From contig CAVWSN010000018.1 of assembly GCA_963757815.1 (NCBI GenBank), positions 496,001 to 560,000 on the forward strand: a DNA stretch of 64,000 bases, in the 5' to 3' direction. Positions 59,980-64,000 of the stretch are shown here, one piece after another. The translations under genes and the position numbers were made by a program. Numbering within the stretch: position 1 is the first letter of the stretch; every line of letters starts with the position of its first letter. The notes below the pieces were generated by a model that worked only from the letters and a program-made list of their open reading frames with translations, ran no database searches and was not told the DNA's origin. The stretch is from JACVRW01 sp963757815. GTDB taxonomy: Bacteria > Actinomycetota > Thermoleophilia > Solirubrobacterales > Thermoleophilaceae.

Positions 59980-60464
59980 AGGGTCCAGGTGTTGAGCTGG
60001 AACGCCTTCTGCCGCCATGCGGTCAGGGCGGAGTCGAGCACGTCGAGCGGGTGGAAGGGGCGGACGCCATCCATGAGCATGTCCTCCGGGAAGCCGTACA
60101 GCGCCCCGGACGCGAACCGGCAGGCATAGACCTTCGCGCCCTCGTCGACGAGGGTCTTGACCTGGTTGTTGATCGCCAGGTGGCCCGGGAACGCCTCGTC
60201 GCCGACCTTCGGGAAGCCCCGCGTGCCGGAGGCCATCAGGATCCCCGGCCCGTAGAGCACCAGGGAGGTGTCGAAGCCCTTGCGCAGCACCCTCGTGGTG
60301 GTGAGCAGGTTGACGAGGCCCACCGATCCCTCGTACGGGACGGTGTGCATGAAGGTGAAGGCCGTCTCCCCCGGTTCGGCTTGGATGTCCTCGAAGACCT
60401 TGTCGCCCTCGAAGAGCTCGGTCCCCGGCTCCTTGGCCTCCGCCAGATGGCTGTTCTTCGCCAC
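59976..60464 (-). CDS. MSMEG_0572/sll0783-family (NitB-like) nitrogen-starvation protein
   Basis: 162 residues. The pattern GETAFTFMHTVPYEGSVGLVNLLTTTRVLRKGFDTSLVLYGPGILMASGTRGFPKVGDEAFPGHLAINNQVKTLVDEGAKVYACRFASGALYGF fits the family called nitrogen starvation response protein in cyanobacteria and mycobacteria, with a DsrE-like fold and one conserved Cys (YACRFA). It is the first gene of Nit1C clusters and is first here. The GTG at 60464 has AAGGAGGGAG before it. It heads a five-gene coupled operon (this gene, 59341, 58484, 57331, 56849). Molecular function unknown. Confidence 0.82.
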   Translation of the reverse strand: MAKNSHLAEAKEPGTELFEGDKVFEDIQAEPGETAFTFMHTVPYEGSVGLVNLLTTTRVLRKGFDTSLVLYGPGILMASGTRGFPKVGDEAFPGHLAINNQVKTLVDEGAKVYACRFASGALYGFPEDMLMDGVRPFHPLDVLDSALTAWRQKAFQLNTWTL

Positions 60465-60671
60465 AGCTCCCTCCTTCGGGATGCACACCGCGCGGCCGTC
60501 CCTCCACCGTGAGCGGCCCCCGCGGTCGCGTGTCGGATCGTGAACGGCATTGTCGCCGGTCGGCCGCTCGCGAGTCAAGCTGACGGCTCAATTTGGCCTG
60601 CGAAGCGCCCGAATGCGGTTGGCGGCGCGTGTACTATGGTGAAGATTCTCCGGGAAAGAGGGAGGTCGCGA
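60465..60671. promoter_or_regulatory. divergent promoter region of the nitrogen cluster
   Basis: A 207-base gap between the NitB-like operon (leftward) and the XRE-cupin operon (rightward). TACTAT at 60632-60637 is a fair -10 box for the rightward operon, about 35 bases before its start, without a clear -35. The XRE-cupin protein is the likely binder here. No convincing palindrome was found. Confidence 0.4.
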
Positions 60672-61298
60672 GTGCCGCAATCCAGCCCGACGGAACCCCC
60701 GACGCTCTCCGTGTCCGCGCCCAAGGCGCTGCCCGAGATCGAGCGCACCGTCTCGGAGATCGGCGCCAAGGTGGCCAAGGCGCGCGCCGAGCGCGGCTGG
60801 TCGCTGGCACAGCTGGCGGAGCGTGCGGGGCTGTCGCCGGCGGCCGTCCACAAGGTCGAGAAGAGCGGCATGACGCCGACGATCGCGAGCCTGATGAAGA
60901 TCGCTTCGGCGCTCGGCAAGAGCGTCGGTTACTTCGTCGATGAGGCCGACCCGGTGCGTCCGGTGACCGTGATCCGGCAGGGCGAGCGCACGCCGCTCTA
61001 CACCTCGAAGCAGGGGCTCGTGCTGGAGAACATCTCCGGCCGCTACGGGCCCTTCTGGGTCGCCGGGGCGGAGGCGCTCGTGGAGCCGGGCGCCGACAGC
61101 GGCCCCGAGCCGATGAGCCACCCCGGCGAGGAGCTCGTGCTCGTCACGCAGGGCCGCATGAGCTTCACGATCGACGACGTCCGCTACGACCTGGGAGTGG
61201 GTGACTCGATCCACTTCCGCACCGTGCGCCCCCACTCCTGGGCGAACCCCACGCGCCGCCCCGCGCGCGCCGTCTGGCTCGCGATTCGCGGCTCCTGA
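60672..61298 (+). CDS. XRE-family regulator with C-terminal cupin domain
   Basis: 208 residues. Helix-turn-helix at about residues 30-90 (EIGAKVAKARAERGWSLAQLAERAGLSPAAVHKVEKSGMTPTIASLMKIASALG), then a cupin at about 130-205 (HPGEELVLVTQGRMSFTIDDVRYDLGVGDSIHFRTVRPHSWANP). This is the PuuR/SutR-like group that senses a small metabolite in the cupin and usually controls adjacent catabolic genes. GTG start at 60672 with GGAGG at 60661-60665. It sits at the divergent centre of the nitrogen cluster and is followed seven bases later by carbamate kinase, so it probably regulates both arms. Confidence 0.88.
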   Translation: MPQSSPTEPPTLSVSAPKALPEIERTVSEIGAKVAKARAERGWSLAQLAERAGLSPAAVHKVEKSGMTPTIASLMKIASALGKSVGYFVDEADPVRPVTVIRQGERTPLYTSKQGLVLENISGRYGPFWVAGAEALVEPGADSGPEPMSHPGEELVLVTQGRMSFTIDDVRYDLGVGDSIHFRTVRPHSWANPTRRPARAVWLAIRGS

Positions 61299-61305
61299 GC
61301 TTCTA

Positions 61306-62280
61306 ATGCGCGTCGTCGTCGCGATCGGAGGCAACGCCATCACCCAGGAGGGGCAGCGCGGCAGCTGGGACGAGCAGCTCGCGAACGCCCGCGTCGTTGC
61401 GAGCGAGGTGGTTCGCCTCAAGCGGCTCGGTCACGAGGTCGTGCTCACCCACGGGAACGGGCCTCAGGTGGGCGCGCTGCACCTGCAGCACGACGTCGCG
61501 GCCGCGCAGGTCCCGCCGCTGCCGCTCGACGTGCTCGTCGCGATGACCCAGGGGCAGCTCGGATATCTGCTCCAGACCGTGATCGGGGAGATCGACCCCG
61601 CGGTGGAGACGGTGACCGTGCTCACCCGTGTCCAGGTCGATTCCGCCGATCCCTCGTTCGGCAACCCCACCAAGCCGATCGGGCAGTTCTACTCCGAGGA
61701 CGAGGCCCGGCGCCTCGAGCGCGAGCGCGGCTTCCAGGTCGCCTCCGATGCGGGACGGGGTTGGCGCTGCGTGGTGGCGAGCCCGACTCCGCAGGGGATA
61801 GCCGAGTTCGGGAGCGTGCTGGCGCTCGTCGAGCGCGGCGCGCTCGTGATCGCCGCGGGGGGCGGGGGCATCCCGGTCACCGACAGCTCCGGTGGGCTTG
61901 CCGGCGTCGAGGCGGTGATCGACAAGGACCGCGCCTCGGCGGCGCTGGCCCTGGCCACCCGGGCCGACGTGCTCGCGCTCCTGACCGGCGTGGAGCGCGT
62001 GGCGATCGACTTCGGGACGCGCTGGCAGCGGGACATGGCGCGGCTGACGGTCTCGGATGCGGCGCGGCTGCTCGACGAGGGGGAGTTCCCGCCCGGGAGC
62101 ATGGGGCCGAAGATCGAATCGGCCGTGCGCTTCGTGACCGAAGGCGGGCGCACGGCTCTGATCACGAGCGCCGAGCGGCTCGTCGACGCGGTCGAGGGCG
62201 GAGGCGGCACGCGGATCGTTCCGGACGCGGAGGGCCCTTCAGCGGGCGCTGCCCCGGCGGCTGCGGCGGTTCCGGCGTGA
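61306..62280 (+). CDS. allK: carbamate kinase
   Basis: 324 residues; transfers phosphate from carbamoyl phosphate to ADP, giving ATP, ammonia and CO2. Family motifs: VVVAIGGNAITQEGQRG, VVLTHGNGPQVGALHLQ, FGNPTKPIGQFYSEDEA, GWRCVVASPTPQGI, VIAAGGGGIPV, AVIDKDRASAALA and FPPGSMGPKIESAVRFV. It is placed between the XRE-cupin regulator and fdrA, and with allG/allH nearby it completes the AllF-G-H-K set, so it is probably the AllK-type kinase rather than arginine-deiminase ArcC. A C-terminal Ala-rich extension of about 15 residues is unusual but short. Confidence 0.9.
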   Translation: MRVVVAIGGNAITQEGQRGSWDEQLANARVVASEVVRLKRLGHEVVLTHGNGPQVGALHLQHDVAAAQVPPLPLDVLVAMTQGQLGYLLQTVIGEIDPAVETVTVLTRVQVDSADPSFGNPTKPIGQFYSEDEARRLERERGFQVASDAGRGWRCVVASPTPQGIAEFGSVLALVERGALVIAAGGGGIPVTDSSGGLAGVEAVIDKDRASAALALATRADVLALLTGVERVAIDFGTRWQRDMARLTVSDAARLLDEGEFPPGSMGPKIESAVRFVTEGGRTALITSAERLVDAVEGGGGTRIVPDAEGPSAGAAPAAAAVPA

Positions 62281-62289
62281 GCTGGAGCC

Positions 62290-63733
62290 GTGCGCGTGAT
62301 CCCGAACCGGTACGCCGACAGCGTGCGGCTGATGGGAGTCGCCCGCGCGCTGCGCGACCGGGACGGGGTGCAAGCCTGCGAGCTCGCGATGGGGACGGCG
62401 GCGAACCTCGAGGCGCTCGAGCGGCTGGGCGTGTCGGCCGAGGCCGCCCCGGGCGACCTCGTGATCGCCGTCGAGGCCGACGAGGGGAGGGGCGCCGAGG
62501 CGCTGGCGGAGGCAGAGCGGGCGCTCGCGTCGGCAGGCCACGCCGTGGACGGCGCGGGGCCCGCCCCCGTCCGGATGCGGTCGCTCCCGGCGGCGGCGCG
62601 GGAGCTCGCCGAGGCGAACGTGGCGCTGGTCTCGGTGCCCGGTGACTACGCCGTGCTCGAGGCCCACCGTGCGCTGACCGAGGGCATGCACGTGTTCCTC
62701 TTCTCCGACCATGTGCCGCTCGAGCGCGAGCTCGAGCTCAAGCGCCGCGGCGCGGAGCTCGGCCTGCTCGTGATGGGCCCGGAGTGCGGCACCGCGATGC
62801 TCGCCGGCATCGGCCTCGGCTTCGCGAACGTGGTCCGGCCGGGCCCGGTCGGGATCGTCGCCGCGGCGGGCACCGGCGCGCAGGAGACGGCCTGCCTGCT
62901 CGACGCCGCCGGCGGCGGCGTGTCGCAGATCGTCGGCGTGGGAGGCCGCGACCTGTCGGCGGAGGTGGGCGGCCTGATGCTGCGCGAGGGGATGCGGCTG
63001 CTCGCCTCGGACGACGGGACCGAGACGCTGCTGCTGGTCTCGAAGCCGCCCGCTCCCGAGGTGGTCGCCGCACTGGGGGAGGCCGTGCCGGAGGACGTAC
63101 GGGTGGTTGCGGCATTCGTGGGCTGGGACGGCGGCGAGGCGCCCTTCGAGGTGCACCCGACGCTCGAGGCAGGCGCGCGGGCGGCGCACGGCGGCGCGGC
63201 GCCGGGGTCCGAGGCGGAGCTCGAGGCCGCCGTCGATCACCGCCGCTCGCGCAGCGCCGGCCGCGCTCTCATCGGCCTCTACTCCGGAGGCTCGCTCGCG
63301 CACGAGGCGGCGACCATCCTCGAGCCCGAGCTCGGGCCGCTCCGCGGGAACGTGGGGAGCGGCGGCGGACGGCGCCGACGGCCACGCGCTGTTCGACCTC
63401 GGCGCGGGCGAGTACACGCGCGGGCGCCCGCACCCGATGCTCGACCTTGACGTTCGGATCGAGCATCTCGACGCCGCTGCGGCGGACCCGGCGATCGGCT
63501 GCGTGCTGATGGACGTGGTGCTCGGTTACGGCGCCCATCCGGATCCGGCCGCCGGGCTGGCGCCGGCCGTCGAGCGAGCGGCGGCCGACGGTCTCGTGAT
63601 CGTCCGCGTCTGCGGCACTCCGGACGACCCGCAGGACTCGCGCCGCCAGCAGGCGACGCTCGAAGAGGCGGGCGCGCTCGTGGCCCCGTCGAACGCCTCC
63701 GCGGCCCGGCTCGCGGCGAGGGCGGTGCAGTGA
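62290..63733 (+). CDS. fdrA: FdrA-family protein, AllF-like subunit of oxamate carbamoyltransferase, frameshifted
   Basis: About 480 residues; related to succinyl-CoA synthetase alpha. RVIPNRYADSVRLMGVARALRDRDGVQACELAMGTAANLEAL is the FdrA N-terminus. VALVSVPGDYAVLEAHRALTEGMHVFLFSDHVPLERELELKRRGAELGLLVMGPECGTAMLAGIGLGFAN and GIVAAAGTGAQETACLLDAAGGGVSQIVGVGGRDLS are the nucleotide/CoA-ligase-like parts. Near 63365 one extra base shifts the frame; the second frame reads DGADGHALFDLGAGEYTRGRPHPMLD, an FdrA hallmark, to the stop at 63731-63733. GTG start. Overlaps the glycosyltransferase as GTGA. Confidence 0.83.
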
Positions 63734-64000
63734 GCGGACTGAACGTCGCGATGCTCACCTACTCGCTCCGCCCGCGCGGGGGCGTGGTGCATGCGCTCGA
63801 AGTGTCGGAGGCGCTCTCCCGGCGCGGTCACCGCGTCGAGCTGTTCGCGCTAGGGCGTCACGGAGAGCGCTTCTTCCGGGAGCCCGCCGTGCCCGCGCAC
63901 GTGGTCCGCCACGAGCCACTCGACGCGCCCTTCGACGAGCGCGTCTGGGCCATGCTCGCCGCCTACCGCGACGGTCTCGCGGGCCCGCTGGCCGGACGGA
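63730..64000 (+). CDS. MSMEG_0565-type glycosyltransferase, 3' end outside window
   Basis: The first 90 residues are present: MSGLNVAMLTYSLRPRGGVVHALEVSEALSRRGHRVELFALG is the N-terminal Rossmann part of a GT4-type glycosyltransferase, with the GGVVH loop. This start is like that of the MSMEG_0565 family, which accompanies Nit1C clusters. GTG start overlapping the fdrA stop. What it glycosylates in such clusters is unknown. Confidence 0.75.
   Translation, partial: MSGLNVAMLTYSLRPRGGVVHALEVSEALSRRGHRVELFALGRHGERFFREPAVPAHVVRHEPLDAPFDERVWAMLAAYRDGLAGPLAGR

Overview
The window is 64 kb of very GC-rich DNA, densely packed with genes that often overlap by a few bases and often use GTG or TTG starts. 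Several traits point to a soil actinobacterium of the class Thermoleophilia (Solirubrobacterales or a relative): a possible acyl-CoA carboxylase epsilon-like small protein, a MoaD-MoaE fusion, an F420/FMN luciferase-like enzyme, many Pro/Ala-rich secreted proteins with one C-terminal membrane helix, and C-terminal domains of the type seen in Solirubrobacterales secreted proteins. This placement comes from gene content alone. I saw no rRNA, tRNA, CRISPR array or transposase.

Layout. 1-8.9 kb: end of an alpha/beta hydrolase, then a leftward assimilatory sulfate reduction operon (sulfite reductase, cysH, cysD, cysN, a TauE-type permease), followed by a DAHP synthase and a cytochrome P450. 9.2-15.1 kb: a DrrAB-type ABC exporter, an ornithine cyclodeaminase-like enzyme, a DUF3352 lipoprotein and an MFS transporter. 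15.1-35.0 kb: a cell-surface region. It starts with a sigma factor fused to a ribbon-helix-helix domain and a membrane tail, continues with secreted proteins including a 734-residue, eight-unit Q/N-rich repeat protein, and then carries a surface-glycan operon (GT2-GtrA-P-loop fusion, GT39, phosphoesterase-GH99 fusion, metallophosphoesterase). 35.2-45.1 kb: an HNH remnant, an RTX protein, a cupin, an LLM enzyme, a FAD oxidase divergent from its probable TetR regulator across a twin operator, an acyl-CoA carboxylase beta subunit and two sulfatase-like proteins. 45.2-53.6 kb: repetitive acidic proteins, a methyltransferase, the catalytic chain of a B12 mutase, a rhomboid protease, DUF192, MoaX, small membrane proteins and a beta-propeller protein.

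53.7-64.0 kb is the most interesting part. Here the genes of an oxamate carbamoyltransferase system (DUF2877/AllH, DUF1116/AllG, carbamate kinase/AllK, FdrA/AllF) are interleaved with genes resembling the Nit1C (cyanide/nitrile assimilation, MSMEG_0565-0572/sll0783-0787) cluster: a NitB-like protein, a radical SAM protein, a GNAT, an AIR-synthase-like protein and the start of an MSMEG_0565-type glycosyltransferase. No nitrilase is visible. Its place between NitB and the radical SAM gene holds an amidohydrolase and a 212-residue protein I do not recognise. An XRE-cupin regulator sits at the divergent centre. I infer a nitrogen-salvage system that ends in carbamoyl phosphate and ATP.

A warning for any reader: about 16 genes carry single-base frameshifts. 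In nearly all of them one extra base is present and both flanking frames encode clean family sequence. This pattern fits residual assembly or sequencing indels better than real gene decay, so I annotate most of these as whole genes and give the likely shift point.
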